This document shows, piece by piece, positions 1 to 12,165 of a stretch of 64,000 bases of DNA. Every line of letters begins with the position of its first letter. Position 1 is the stretch's first letter. Under the pieces are notes generated by a model, which saw nothing but the letters and a program-made list of their open reading frames with translations, had not been told where the DNA came from and ran no database searches. Location: positions 3,596,001-3,660,000 of the forward strand of contig NZ_AP027291.1 in NCBI RefSeq assembly GCF_030295745.1. The letters run 5' to 3'. The stretch is from Mycolicibacterium sp. TUM20985 (lineage in GTDB: Bacteria; Actinomycetota; Actinomycetes; Mycobacteriales; Mycobacteriaceae). Both the position numbers and the translations under genes were made by a program.

Positions 1-3058
<3,058 letters not shown>

Positions 3059-3106
3059 CGGTGCACTCCCCTCGTCGGCGATAGCCGAATGCTAATTCGA
3101 TCCCAT

Positions 3107-3125
3107 TGGTCTTGCAGCAAGACCA
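3107..3125. promoter_or_regulatory. Palindromic operator between GntR regulator and peptidase/permease operon
   Basis: TGGTCTTGCAGCAAGACCA is a perfect 9-bp inverted repeat around one central base. It ends 10 bases before the ATG at 3136 and about 49 bases before the regulator start at 3058. FadR-type GntR regulators bind palindromes of this size, with TGGT/ACCA ends like those seen here. Binding itself is inferred from position. Confidence 0.7.
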
Positions 3126-3135
3126 TTGAAGGTTC

Positions 3136-4059
3136 ATGCTGAGCGGCATGCCCGTTCAGACCCGTACCGTGCCGTTCCTCGACGGCCAGACCTGGGTGCA
3201 GATCACCAGCCCCGCTTCTCCACAGCCGGGCGCGCACCCGTTGTTCGTCCTGCACGGCGGTCCCGGAATGGCACACGACTACGTGCGCAACATCGCCGAG
3301 CTCGCCGACGAGACCGGCCGGGTGGTCGTTCACTACGACCAGATCGGCTGTGGCCGCAGCACTCATTTTCCCGACGCACCACGGGGTTTCTGGACGCCTG
3401 CCCTGTTTGTCGACGAGTTCCACGCCGTGAGAAGCGCGTTGGCGCCCGAGTTGGGCACCGATCGATACCACGTGCTGGGTCAGTCGTGGGGCGGCATGCT
3501 TGGCGCCGAGATCGCCGTTCGTCGACCCGAGGGCCTGGTCTCGCTGTCGATCTGCAACTCCCCCGCATCGATGACGCTGTGGGTCGAGGCCGCCAATGAG
3601 TTGCGCGCTCTGTTACCCCGCGAGACCCAGGACGCGCTGGATCGGCACGAGGCCGCAGGAACCGTGTCCGATCCGGAGTACATCGCCGCGACGCTGGAGT
3701 TCTACCGACGTCACGTCTGCCGGGTCGAGCCGATGCCCGCGGACTTCGTCGACAGCGAGAAGCAGATGGAGGCCGAGCCGACGGTCTACCACACGATGAA
3801 CGGCCCCAACGAGTTTCACGTCGTCGGCACGCTGGGCGACTGGAGCATCGTCGACCGCCTGCCTGACATCGTCGCGCCGACGTTGGTCGTGGCCGGCGAG
3901 TTCGACGAGGCCACCGCCGCCACCTGGCGTCCCTACGTCGACCGCATCCCCGACGTCCGCAGCCACGTCTTCGGCGGTACCAGTCACTGCACGCATCTGG
4001 AACAGCCCGCGGAGTTTCGGGCCGTCATCGCCTCATTCCTCGCCGACCACGATCGATAG
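3136..4059 (+). CDS. Proline iminopeptidase-like alpha/beta hydrolase (S33)
   Basis: A 307-residue alpha/beta hydrolase with the oxyanion motif HGGPGMAHD typical of S33 prolyl iminopeptidases, a nucleophile elbow GQSWGG, and a C-terminal His in the TSHCTHLEQP segment. It probably removes N-terminal proline or related residues, or cleaves an amide, in the cytoplasm. The start is the ATG at 3136, preceded by GAAGG; an ATG four codons in (3148) is an alternative. The amino-acid permease begins 10 bases after its stop, so the pair likely imports and processes one substrate under the divergent GntR regulator. Confidence 0.85.
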   Translation: MLSGMPVQTRTVPFLDGQTWVQITSPASPQPGAHPLFVLHGGPGMAHDYVRNIAELADETGRVVVHYDQIGCGRSTHFPDAPRGFWTPALFVDEFHAVRSALAPELGTDRYHVLGQSWGGMLGAEIAVRRPEGLVSLSICNSPASMTLWVEAANELRALLPRETQDALDRHEAAGTVSDPEYIAATLEFYRRHVCRVEPMPADFVDSEKQMEAEPTVYHTMNGPNEFHVVGTLGDWSIVDRLPDIVAPTLVVAGEFDEATAATWRPYVDRIPDVRSHVFGGTSHCTHLEQPAEFRAVIASFLADHDR

Positions 4060-4069
4060 GAACACTTGC

Positions 4070-5464
4070 ATGGTCAACACCGACCCCCACCCCGCCGGCG
4101 GCCAGCGCAGCCTCGAATCATTCGGCTACACACAGGAACTCAACCGTTCGCTGTCCACCGTCGACCTGCTGGTGTACGGCCTGGTCTTCATGGTGCCGAT
4201 CGCACCGTGGGCCATCTTCGGCACCGTCTACAACAGCGCGTCGGGCATGGTGCCGCTGGTCTACGTCATCGGCCTGATCGCCATGATCTTCACCGCGCTG
4301 GCATATTCGCAGATGGCCAAGTCGTTTCCGCTCGCCGGGTCCGTCTTCTCCTACGTGGGCCGCGGCATCCATCCGGGCGTCGGATTCTTCGCGGGTTGGG
4401 CGATCCTCCTGGACTACCTGCTGGTGCCGACGCTGCTGTACGTCTTCGCCGCGGAGTCGATGGTCGGGCTGTTCCCCGGCACTCCGCGGTGGCTGTGGGC
4501 CCTCGTGTTCGTCGTGGTCAACACCATCATCAACGTGGCCGGAATCAGCTTCCTGAAGGTGGCCAACCGGGTGTTCCTCGCCATCGAACTGGTCTTCGTG
4601 GTGATCTTCGTCGTCATCGCCGTCCGCGCGATCAACGGGCAAAGCCTGCCCGACGTCGGCTGGAGCACCCTGCCACTGTGGGATTCGAGCACCGTGACCG
4701 CGCCCCTGATCGCCAGCGCGTTGTCGATCGCGGTGCTGAGTTTCCTTGGCTTCGACGGCATCTCGACTCTCGCCGAGGAGTCCACCGGTCGCAAGAACCC
4801 GGCCGGCCGCGCGATGATCATCGCCCTGTTCGTGGTGGCGTTCCTCTTCGTCACGCAGACGTGGTTGGCCAGTCTGCTGGCCGGCGGCCGAGAGTCGTTC
4901 AGCGACGACGAGGTCGGCAACGCGTTCTTCACCCTCGTCCAGGCCGCCTCCAACACGGGGTGGATGAACGCCTTCTTCGCGGTCAACGTCATGGCGGTCG
5001 GCTTCGCCAACGCGATGGCCGCCCAAGCCGCCACCAGTCGATTGCTCTACTCGATGAGCCGCGACGGACAGCTGCCGAAGTTCTTGTCCAAGATCAGCAG
5101 TCGCAAGGTGCCGGTCGCGGCCATCCTGACGGTGAGCGCGCTCAGCGTCGTGCTGGTGCTCTTCTTCGTCGGCCAGATCGGGCTGATCTCGTCACTGGTC
5201 AACTTCGGCGCGCTGTTCGGCTTCTGCCTGCTGCACGTCTCGGTGGTCTGGTACTACCTGGTGCGTCAGAAGTCGAAGAACTACCTCCTGCACCTGGTGG
5301 TGCCGACACTCGGCTTCCTGATCATCGGTTACGTGTTGTTCAACGCCGACGTGCTGGCCAAGGTCGGCGGCCTGGTATGGCTGGTCGTCGGTGCGGTGGT
5401 CTTCGGCATCAACGTGATTCGCGGCAGGGGTGTGCCGGAGCTGGCAGAGGAGTCGGACGACTGA
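4070..5464 (+). CDS. APC-superfamily amino acid permease
   Basis: A 464-residue integral membrane protein with about 12 hydrophobic helices. The N-terminal signature is of the APC family (VYGLVFMVPIAPW, then the SFPLAGSVFSYVGRG loop). It probably takes up an amino acid or amine by proton or cation symport; the substrate cannot be read from sequence. It lies 10 bases downstream of the S33 peptidase, implying one operon. The downstream gene is convergent, with 25 bases between stops. Confidence 0.88.
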   Translation: MVNTDPHPAGGQRSLESFGYTQELNRSLSTVDLLVYGLVFMVPIAPWAIFGTVYNSASGMVPLVYVIGLIAMIFTALAYSQMAKSFPLAGSVFSYVGRGIHPGVGFFAGWAILLDYLLVPTLLYVFAAESMVGLFPGTPRWLWALVFVVVNTIINVAGISFLKVANRVFLAIELVFVVIFVVIAVRAINGQSLPDVGWSTLPLWDSSTVTAPLIASALSIAVLSFLGFDGISTLAEESTGRKNPAGRAMIIALFVVAFLFVTQTWLASLLAGGRESFSDDEVGNAFFTLVQAASNTGWMNAFFAVNVMAVGFANAMAAQAATSRLLYSMSRDGQLPKFLSKISSRKVPVAAILTVSALSVVLVLFFVGQIGLISSLVNFGALFGFCLLHVSVVWYYLVRQKSKNYLLHLVVPTLGFLIIGYVLFNADVLAKVGGLVWLVVGAVVFGINVIRGRGVPELAEESDD

Positions 5465-5489
5465 GATCGTCACCGAGCTGACGCCGCCC

Positions 5490-6401
5490 CTACCGTGGCG
5501 TGGCGGCGATGAACGTCACGACCGCGCTCGCCAGTTCGGGTCCCTTGTCCTCCTGCAGGAAGTGGCCGCCATCGGCGATCGTCACGTGTGACTGGCCACG
5601 CGCGCCAGGGACGTGCCCGCGCAGTACCGGCTCTGCCGCCCCGGTGATCGGGTCGGAGTCCGAGAACGCGGACAGGAACGGCTTCTCGAAGCACCCCAGT
5701 GCTGCCCACGCTGCCCGATTCGCCGGCGCCGCAGGGTCGTCCGGGCTGATCGGGACGAGCATCGGAAACTGCCGCGCACCGGCTTGGTAACTCGCGTCGG
5801 GGAAGGGCGCATCGTAGGCGGCGATGACCTCCGGCGACAGTGTGGACACCGTGGCACCGTTGACGATCTGCCCAGCGGGGAACACCGGCACTTCCTGGCT
5901 GAACTTCTGCCACGCCAGGAACGCGTCACCGGGGTGATGGTCCCCGGTCGGCAGCATGGTGTTGGCAGCAACCACGCGGGCGAACCACTCCGGGTTCTCA
6001 CCGACGAGGCGGAGGCCGATCAGCCCGCCCCAGTCCTGGCACACCAGCGTGATGTCAGACAGCCCGATGGCCTCGATCGCCGATCGCGTCCAGGCGACGT
6101 GAGCCTGATACGAGTAGTCGTCACGGTCGACGGGTTTGTCGCTGCGACCGAACCCCACCAGGTCGATGGCCACCGCGCGCAGCCCGGCGTCGACCAGCAC
6201 CGGAATCATCCGTCGGTACAGATAACTCCACGACGGCTCGCCGTGCAGCAGCAGCACCACCTCACCGTCGGCGGGACCTTCGTCGAGATAGTGCATGCGC
6301 AGCGCCGCACCGTCGCCGGAGTCCACCTCGACGTAGTGCGGGGCGAAGGGAAAATCGGGAAGGTCGGCGAATCGTTCGTCGGGAGTTCGCAATACGTCCA
6401 T
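5490..6401 (-). CDS. Haloalkane dehalogenase
   Basis: A 303-residue alpha/beta hydrolase that hydrolyses carbon-halogen bonds to alcohols. The signature is complete: HGEPSW with halide-binding Trp58, nucleophile Asp123 in CQDWGG (Asp rather than Ser separates dehalogenases from esterases), and a C-terminal DGGHFLQED carrying the catalytic His. I chose the ATG at 6401 (MDVLRTPDERF), which matches known family N-termini; the frame is open upstream to 6449. It resembles the DhmA-type enzymes of mycobacteria. The natural substrate is unknown. Confidence 0.88.
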   Translation of the reverse strand: MDVLRTPDERFADLPDFPFAPHYVEVDSGDGAALRMHYLDEGPADGEVVLLLHGEPSWSYLYRRMIPVLVDAGLRAVAIDLVGFGRSDKPVDRDDYSYQAHVAWTRSAIEAIGLSDITLVCQDWGGLIGLRLVGENPEWFARVVAANTMLPTGDHHPGDAFLAWQKFSQEVPVFPAGQIVNGATVSTLSPEVIAAYDAPFPDASYQAGARQFPMLVPISPDDPAAPANRAAWAALGCFEKPFLSAFSDSDPITGAAEPVLRGHVPGARGQSHVTIADGGHFLQEDKGPELASAVVTFIAATPR

Positions 6402-6497
6402 CTGGTGCCCCTTTGCACTAGCGAGTGGGAAGATCACTGTCGGCGGCACGGCCGAGCATAACCGGACGTGGTCGGGCCGGCTGCGGCTTGAGGACGG

Positions 6498-7058
6498 TCA
6501 CCGTCGGTGCCGCACCCCGGCGCGCTGGAGCAACTCGTCCACCGACCATTGGTCCGCTGCGTGCCTACCGTACTTGGCATCGATCACCGTGGCGTCCGAG
6601 TCGAGCAGAATGTCTGCGGGAAGACCGAGATGCCCACCGTTGGCACGATGCATCCCGGCGGAGAGCCGAAGCCTCCCGGCTACCTCACGGTTGAGCATCC
6701 CCTTGAGGACCGGTGCCATCGCACGCGGATCCGCCACCGACCGCACGGCGGTCTGAACCCCGAATCGCCGGTACAGCGTTCGGGTCGGATCCGCGACGAG
6801 ATCGAACGGCATGTCGTCGGTGTAGGCGGTGAGTTCCTCGGGGGTGGAGTGAAAGATCACCACCTCGCGAACTCCGGCCGCGGTGATCTCGCCGTGGCGC
6901 TTGATCACCGACTGCAGGTGCACGTTGCAGATGGGACATCCCGCGAATCGCCGAAACTGCAGGTGCAGCAATTGTTTCTGGTCGGGCATCGGTACCGCTA
7001 CACCCTTGACCGTGTGCAGCTCGTCAGGCTCGACGACGTCTCCGGGCTTGACCTGCAT
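6498..7058 (-). CDS. Peroxiredoxin-like (AhpC/TSA, thioredoxin-fold) protein
   Basis: A 186-residue thioredoxin-fold protein. FAGCPICNVHLQ near residues 39-50 supplies a CxxC redox motif where AhpC/TSA enzymes carry their active cysteine. The chosen ATG (7058) gives MQVKPGDVVEP; the frame continues upstream to 7136 but would then run through the palindrome at 7124-7143. The likely role is thiol-based peroxide or disulfide chemistry in the cytoplasm. The upstream palindrome suggests control by a repressor not encoded next to it. Confidence 0.72.
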   Translation of the reverse strand: MQVKPGDVVEPDELHTVKGVAVPMPDQKQLLHLQFRRFAGCPICNVHLQSVIKRHGEITAAGVREVVIFHSTPEELTAYTDDMPFDLVADPTRTLYRRFGVQTAVRSVADPRAMAPVLKGMLNREVAGRLRLSAGMHRANGGHLGLPADILLDSDATVIDAKYGRHAADQWSVDELLQRAGVRHRR

Positions 7059-7123
7059 ACTCGCTCCGTGCCGTCGGTGGCGCGCCCTGGCGGTGCGCCG
7101 TTGCTCAAGCATCACGCGGCCAT

Positions 7124-7143
7124 ACTGTACTGTCAAGTACAGT
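7124..7143. promoter_or_regulatory. Perfect inverted repeat upstream of peroxiredoxin-like gene
   Basis: ACTGTACTGTCAAGTACAGT has two perfect 8-bp arms (ACTGTACT/AGTACAGT) around GTCA. Read on the minus strand it includes TTGACA, a good -35 hexamer, so a bound repressor would block the promoter of the gene starting at 7058. The shape suits a TetR-type operator, but no such regulator is adjacent. Confidence 0.6.
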
Positions 7144-7162
7144 TCGGTCGCCGCTCAAGAGA

Positions 7163-8368
7163 TCAGAGCGCGCGCGTCAGGTCTCCAACTAGGTCGCCGC
7201 GCTCCCCCACGATGACGTCACCCAGCTCGAGCCACGACGCCATCGACTGCAACTCCACCGCCATCGCCTCGGCCACCCGACGGCGGTCCTGGCCCGGCTC
7301 GGTGAACGCCCCCACCACGTGCAGCGCCCCGCGGCTGCGCTCGGCCTTCAGGTCGACGCGCCCGACGAGGCGGCCATCGAGTAGGAAAGGCCATACGTAG
7401 TAACCGAATTGGCGCTTGGGCTCCGGAACGTAGATCTCGATCCGATAGTGAACGCCGAACAATCGCTCGACGCGGGGCCGGAAGAAGATCAGCGGATCGA
7501 AGGGACACAGCAGCGCGGTGCCCCGATCGACGCGCGGCATGCCGCCCCCCGCCCTGAGATACGCCGGGGCACTCCACCCCTGGACCTCGACGGGTTCGAG
7601 CTCACCGTCTGCCACCAGCTCGGCGAGCACCGGTTTGGCCTGTTTGGCACCCAGCCGGAAGTAATCGCGGATGTCGGTCTCGGTGGCCACGCCAAGCGCG
7701 GTCGCCGCCCGCAACACCAGCTCGCGGACCGCGACGTCGTCGTCGACCTCGCGGGAGTACACCTCCGGTGGCAGGACCCGCTCCGTCAGGTCGTAGTGCC
7801 TGGCGAAACCCACGCGGGTCGCCGTCGTGAGCGCGCCGGACGCGAAGAGCGCCTCGGCCACCCACTTGGTGTCGCTGCGGTCCCACCAGGGCCCCTTGCG
7901 GCCCCGCGGCTCCGACTCGAGGTGCGCTTCGATCCGACCGGCCGTCGACGGACCCAGCTCGGCGACGGCGGCCACGACGTCCTCGGCCAGTTGCCTGTTC
8001 TTGCGCACGATCTCCTTGCCCCACCGCCCATCGGCGTATTCGCGCATGCGCCAACGCAACAGCGGCCAGTCGTCGACCGCCATCAGTGCGGCCTCGTGCG
8101 CCCAGTACTCCACGAGCAGGCGCGGCGAGCGCGCGCTGTGGCTCCACGCCGCCCGCTCCAGGACGCTGCGGTCGTAGGGGCCCAGCCGGCTGAACACCGG
8201 GGCGTAGTGCGCGCGCACCGCGACCGACACCGAGTCGAGTTGCAAGACCTGGATGCGGGAGATCAGCCGTTTGAGATGCGAACGATTCACCACCCCGGAC
8301 GGTTTCGCCTCCGCGAAGCCCTGCGCGGCGACGGCTACTCGCCGTGCCTGGTCGGCGGTGAGGATCAC
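7163..8368 (-). CDS. YcaQ/AlkZ-like winged-helix protein (HTH_42)
   Basis: A 401-residue protein of the HTH_42 (YcaQ) family, whose characterised members are DNA glycosylases acting on bulky or crosslinked bases. Visible features are the N-terminal [12 protein letters not shown] segment and the conserved C-terminal [18 protein letters not shown] stretch. The GTG start at 8368 overlaps the dfrA stop (GTGA), so it is translationally coupled to dfrA-thyA. A repair glycosylase behind thymidylate and folate genes would suit a DNA-maintenance operon, but enzyme activity is inferred from the family. Confidence 0.78.
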   Translation of the reverse strand: MILTADQARRVAVAAQGFAEAKPSGVVNRSHLKRLISRIQVLQLDSVSVAVRAHYAPVFSRLGPYDRSVLERAAWSHSARSPRLLVEYWAHEAALMAVDDWPLLRWRMREYADGRWGKEIVRKNRQLAEDVVAAVAELGPSTAGRIEAHLESEPRGRKGPWWDRSDTKWVAEALFASGALTTATRVGFARHYDLTERVLPPEVYSREVDDDVAVRELVLRAATALGVATETDIRDYFRLGAKQAKPVLAELVADGELEPVEVQGWSAPAYLRAGGGMPRVDRGTALLCPFDPLIFFRPRVERLFGVHYRIEIYVPEPKRQFGYYVWPFLLDGRLVGRVDLKAERSRGALHVVGAFTEPGQDRRRVAEAMAVELQSMASWLELGDVIVGERGDLVGDLTRAL

Positions 8369-8883
8369 GAGCGCCGATAACTGTTGAATCGGTAGCGGAT
8401 ACCGGCGGCGCTGGTCAGCCAGTCGCCCTCGGCGGCGGCCCAGGAATCGTCGAGCCCGGGGGCGAGCGCGTCGTCGTCCTCCCGGCGCAGCGGCACCTCG
8501 ACCTCGGTGACCTCGCAGCGGGTGGCATGCGGCAGGGCCAGAGCATAGATCTGCGCGCCGCCGATCACCCACGCGTCCTCATCGACATCCCCCGCGTCGC
8601 TCCGCTCCGGCCCCAGGGTGGCCAGCGCCTCGTCGAGACTGCCCACCACCGTCGCGCCCTCGGCCACGTAGTCCACCTGTCTGGTGATGACGACGTTCCG
8701 GCGTCCCGGCAGCGGCCGCACCTTGGCGGGCAGCGATTCCCACGTGAGCCGGCCCATGACCACCGCATGACCCAGCGTCAGTTCCTTGAACCGCGCCTGG
8801 TCCTCGGGCAGTCGCCACGGAATTGCGTCGTCGCGCCCGATGACCCCCGACGTGGACTGGGCCCAGATCAGCCCGATGCTCAT
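8365..8883 (-). CDS. dfrA: Dihydrofolate reductase
   Basis: Reduces dihydrofolate with NADPH, regenerating tetrahydrofolate consumed by ThyA. The 172-residue product begins [23 protein letters not shown], with the conserved IPW/LPED substrate-binding loop (Asp in LPEDQARFK), [10 protein letters not shown], and the NADPH-binding VIGGAQIY motif. Its ATG overlaps the thyA stop by four bases. This is the mycobacterial thyA-dfrA arrangement and the usual antifolate target. Confidence 0.96.
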   Translation of the reverse strand: MSIGLIWAQSTSGVIGRDDAIPWRLPEDQARFKELTLGHAVVMGRLTWESLPAKVRPLPGRRNVVITRQVDYVAEGATVVGSLDEALATLGPERSDAGDVDEDAWVIGGAQIYALALPHATRCEVTEVEVPLRREDDDALAPGLDDSWAAAEGDWLTSAAGIRYRFNSYRRS

Positions 8884-9680
8884 ACCGCCACGGGGGCCTT
8901 GATCCCTGGATGCGGATCGTAATTGACGATCGCGACGTCGTCGTAGGTGTAGTCGAAGATCGAATCACGTGGCGCGAGAACGAGTTCCGGGTATGGGCGC
9001 GGGTCGCGACTGAGCTGTAACGTCACCTGCTCGACGTGGTTGTCGTAGATGTGGCAGTCACCGCCGGTCCAAACGAACTCCCCGACGCCCAACCCTGCCT
9101 GCGCGGCCATCATGTGGGTCAGCAACGCATAGCTGGCGATGTTGAACGGGACGCCGAGGAACAGGTCCGCACTGCGCTGGTACAGCTGGCACGACAGCTT
9201 GCCGTCTGCGACGTAGAACTGGAAGAACGCGTGGCACGGCGGCAGCGCCATCTGCGGAATTTCGCCGACGTTCCAAGCCGACACGATGTTTCGCCGGGAG
9301 TCGGGATCGCGCTTGAGCATCTCGAGGGATGCGGTGATCTGGTCGACGTGCTCACCCGACGGCGTGGGCCAGGACCGCCATTGCACGCCATAGACGGGTC
9401 CGAGATCGCCTGTGTCGCTTGCCCATTCATTCCAGATTGTCACGCCGTGCTCCTGCAGCCAGCGCACGTTGGAGTCACCGCGCAGGAACCACAGCAGCTC
9501 GTAGACCACCGACTTCAGGTGCACCCGCTTGGTGGTGACCAGCGGAAACCCGGCGCTGAGGTCGTACCGCAGCTGATGGCCGAACAGGCTGCGCGTGCCG
9601 GTACCGGTGCGATCGGATTTCGGCGTACCCGTCTCGAGCACCAGGCGCAGCAGGTCCTCGTATGGCGTGGCGATTGGCAC
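8880..9680 (-). CDS. thyA: Thymidylate synthase (ThyA)
   Basis: Methylates dUMP to dTMP using methylene-tetrahydrofolate. The 266-residue protein carries the catalytic segment [12 protein letters not shown] with nucleophilic Cys, the phosphate-binding [20 protein letters not shown] region, and the C-terminal IKAPVAV end typical of ThyA. It is the first gene of thyA-dfrA-ycaQ. No thyX is found between dapA and rnj here, where M. tuberculosis has it upstream of dapA. Confidence 0.97.
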   Translation of the reverse strand: MPIATPYEDLLRLVLETGTPKSDRTGTGTRSLFGHQLRYDLSAGFPLVTTKRVHLKSVVYELLWFLRGDSNVRWLQEHGVTIWNEWASDTGDLGPVYGVQWRSWPTPSGEHVDQITASLEMLKRDPDSRRNIVSAWNVGEIPQMALPPCHAFFQFYVADGKLSCQLYQRSADLFLGVPFNIASYALLTHMMAAQAGLGVGEFVWTGGDCHIYDNHVEQVTLQLSRDPRPYPELVLAPRDSIFDYTYDDVAIVNYDPHPGIKAPVAV

Positions 9681-9808
9681 GCGGTCAGTTTACGACGCTG
9701 GCTGCCACTCGTTGAGACGGCGCTCCGGGCGAGCGCCACTGACGCTTGCCCGCCCTCAGTGCAGTCTCGAACGCGGCCCGTCCGGAGCGCAGGAGTAGAA
9801 CAGAAGCC

Positions 9809-10549
9809 ATGCCGACCATCGCCGACACCATCACCACGCCCGACGGATCATGTCCCGTCACGTTCGCCACCCCCAACGGAAGCGGCCCATGGCCGGGCGT
9901 CGTGATGTACCCCGACGCAGGGGGGCGCCGCCCGGTGTTCGAGGAAATGGCCGAGAAGCTGGCTGGGTTCGGATTCGCGGTCCTGCTGCCCGACGTCTAC
10001 TACCGCCATGGAGACTGGGCGCCCTTCGACCTGAACACCGCCTTCAGCGACCCCGACGAACGCAAGCGTGTGATGACGATGATGGCCAGCATCACCCCCG
10101 ACAAGATGGCCAGCGACGCCACGGCATTCTTCGACTACCTCGAGTCGCGACCCGAGGTGAGCGGTACCGCATTCGGCACCACCGGGTACTGCATGGGCGG
10201 ACGGACCTCGCTGATGGTGGCCGGCCGCGTGCCAGAACGTGTGGCTGCGGCGATCTCGATCCACGGTGGCGGCCTCGTCTCGGACGACGCGAGCAGCCCG
10301 CATCTACTTGCCGACCAGATCCGCGCCGGCGTCTACGTCGCCGCCGCCGAGAATGACGCGTCGTTCACCTCCGAGCAGGCCGTGACGTTGGACGACGCGC
10401 TGACCGCCGCCGGGGTCGAACACGCCATCGAGTTCTATCCCGCGGCGCACGGCTTCGCGGTGTCCGACCACACCGGGATCTACGACCAGGACGCCGCCGA
10501 GCGGCACTGGAAGGCGATGCAGGTCTTCTTCGGCGCGAAGCTGACCTGA
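9809..10549 (+). CDS. Dienelactone hydrolase family protein
   Basis: A 246-residue alpha/beta hydrolase of the DLH family. The hallmark GYCMGGRTSL supplies a Cys nucleophile (rather than Ser), and AAHGFAVSD near the C-terminus supplies the catalytic His. The family opens dienelactones in chloroaromatic breakdown, but mycobacterial members may have other ester substrates. The start at 9809 (MPTIADTITT) is preceded by GGAG/AGAAG sequence and is the counterpart of Rv2765 next to thyA in M. tuberculosis. Confidence 0.88.
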   Translation: MPTIADTITTPDGSCPVTFATPNGSGPWPGVVMYPDAGGRRPVFEEMAEKLAGFGFAVLLPDVYYRHGDWAPFDLNTAFSDPDERKRVMTMMASITPDKMASDATAFFDYLESRPEVSGTAFGTTGYCMGGRTSLMVAGRVPERVAAAISIHGGGLVSDDASSPHLLADQIRAGVYVAAAENDASFTSEQAVTLDDALTAAGVEHAIEFYPAAHGFAVSDHTGIYDQDAAERHWKAMQVFFGAKLT

Positions 10550-10601
10550 TCCGGCCGCGACCCGTTTGCCTCCCGCTGCTGCGGTAGGCCACCATTGACG
10601 C

Positions 10602-11531
10602 GTGTATGACCAGGTGACCGGCAGCGACCCGGCTTCCCATCAGGATCCCTCGGACCCAGGATTCCGGATAGACCCCGTCCTCGCCAGGAGTTGGCTCCTG
10701 GTCAACGGCGCTCAGCCGGACCGCTTCGCACCCGCCGCGCACTCGCGCGCCGACATCGTCGTGCTCGACATCGAGGACGCCGTCGCACCGAAGGACAAGG
10801 CCGCCGCACGCGACAACGTGCACGACTGGCTGACCGCTGGCAACGACGACTGGGTGCGCGTCAACGGGTTCGGCACCCGCTGGTGGGCCGACGACCTGGA
10901 CATGTTGGCGACCACGTCGGTCGGCGGCATCATGCTGGCGATGGTCGAATCCGTCGACCACGTCATCGAGACCGCGAAGCGGCTGCCGGACGTGCCGATC
11001 GTCGCCTTAGTGGAGACCGCCCGCGGCCTGGAGCGCATCACCGATATCGCCGCCACCAAGGGCACGTTCCGGTTGGCTTTCGGCATCGGCGACTTTCGCC
11101 GGGACACCGGCTTCGGCGACAACCCCGCCACCCTGGCCTATGCCCGCTCACGTTTCACGATCGCGGCGAAGGCGGCCCATCTGCCAAGTGCGATCGACGG
11201 CCCGACGATCGGCTCCAGCGCACTGAAACTCATCGAGGCCAGTGCCGTGTCCGTCGAGTTCGGGATGACCGGCAAGATCTGCCTGACGCCCGATCAGTGC
11301 CCGTCGGTGAACGAGGGCCTCTCGCCCTCGCAAGACGAAATCAGTTGGGCCAAGGAGTTCTTCACCGAATTTCAGCGGGACGGCGGTGAGATCCGCAACG
11401 GATCGGATCTGCCGCGCATCGCCCGGGCGACCAAGATCCTCGACCTGGCCAAGGCGTACGGGATCCATTCGTCGGAGTTCGGTGACGACCCGGACCACGT
11501 GCCCGCACCGTCGGACACCTACCACTACTGA
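10602..11531 (+). CDS. CitE-like HpcH/HpaI aldolase / citrate lyase beta-subunit family protein
   Basis: A 309-residue TIM-barrel lyase. ADIVVLDIEDAVAPKDKAAAR is the acidic, metal-binding CitE signature, and RVNGFGTRWWADDL and VALVETARGLERI carry further conserved Arg/Glu residues. Without alpha and gamma subunits nearby it is a stand-alone CitE-like protein; such enzymes act on malyl- or citramalyl-CoA or related thioesters. The GTG start (10602) is used; a second in-frame GTG lies at 10614. The 3' end overlaps the convergent membrane-protein gene by seven bases. Confidence 0.85.
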   Translation: MYDQVTGSDPASHQDPSDPGFRIDPVLARSWLLVNGAQPDRFAPAAHSRADIVVLDIEDAVAPKDKAAARDNVHDWLTAGNDDWVRVNGFGTRWWADDLDMLATTSVGGIMLAMVESVDHVIETAKRLPDVPIVALVETARGLERITDIAATKGTFRLAFGIGDFRRDTGFGDNPATLAYARSRFTIAAKAAHLPSAIDGPTIGSSALKLIEASAVSVEFGMTGKICLTPDQCPSVNEGLSPSQDEISWAKEFFTEFQRDGGEIRNGSDLPRIARATKILDLAKAYGIHSSEFGDDPDHVPAPSDTYHY

Positions 11532-11989
11532 CCGCGTTCTGACCTCAGCCCACGCGCGTAGGTGCGGATGGCGCGCAGTACGCCCCGACCGGCGTAGATG
11601 CCCGCCGCGATCGACACCGCGATCATCACGACGAACATCACCCAGTAATTGTTGCGGGTGTGGTCGGTGTACCACCAGATGATCGTGAACAGGATTGCGC
11701 AGACGAACACGACGACGTCGCGCCAGTTGCCCCGGTACGACGCGGCGATCTCGAGCATCGACCGCTGCTTGTCGACCGCGGCGATCATGTCGTCGATCCT
11801 GATGTCGATCACCCGTTGCAGCTCGGCGCGGCGCTCGACCTGCTCGGCCGGAAGAAGCTTCAAGAGTTCCATGTCCTGCTTGATGACGGCGCGGACGTCG
11901 GGGGCCCGCAGGTTGCCCGCGACCACGCCGAGCAGCGCGCCGCCCGCGATGGGCGCACCCGCCAGGGCAATGTCGGCGATACCGGCCAT
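11525..11989 (-). CDS. Small membrane protein, unknown function
   Basis: The 154-residue product starts MAGIADIALAGAPIAGG, continues with an amphipathic Gln/Arg/Glu-rich middle (about 30-85) that could form a coiled coil, and has two closely spaced transmembrane helices (about 90-108 and 117-135) before a basic tail. I do not recognise a named family. An oligomeric inner-membrane protein is plausible from the layout. Confidence 0.65.
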   Translation of the reverse strand: MAGIADIALAGAPIAGGALLGVVAGNLRAPDVRAVIKQDMELLKLLPAEQVERRAELQRVIDIRIDDMIAAVDKQRSMLEIAASYRGNWRDVVVFVCAILFTIIWWYTDHTRNNYWVMFVVMIAVSIAAGIYAGRGVLRAIRTYARGLRSERGQ

Positions 11990-12165
11990 CGATTACTCCT
12001 TCGTCAGTCCACCCGAGGTACTCGACCGTATCGGAGCCGACCGGCCATTTCGCCCAACGTGGTCATGACGTCGGCCGGCAAGGCCTCCGCTTCGTTACCG
12101 GATGAAGACTTCGCTGGCGTCGAGCCCACGCCGGGTCGTGGCAGACGGTGTCGGTTGGGTGCCCG

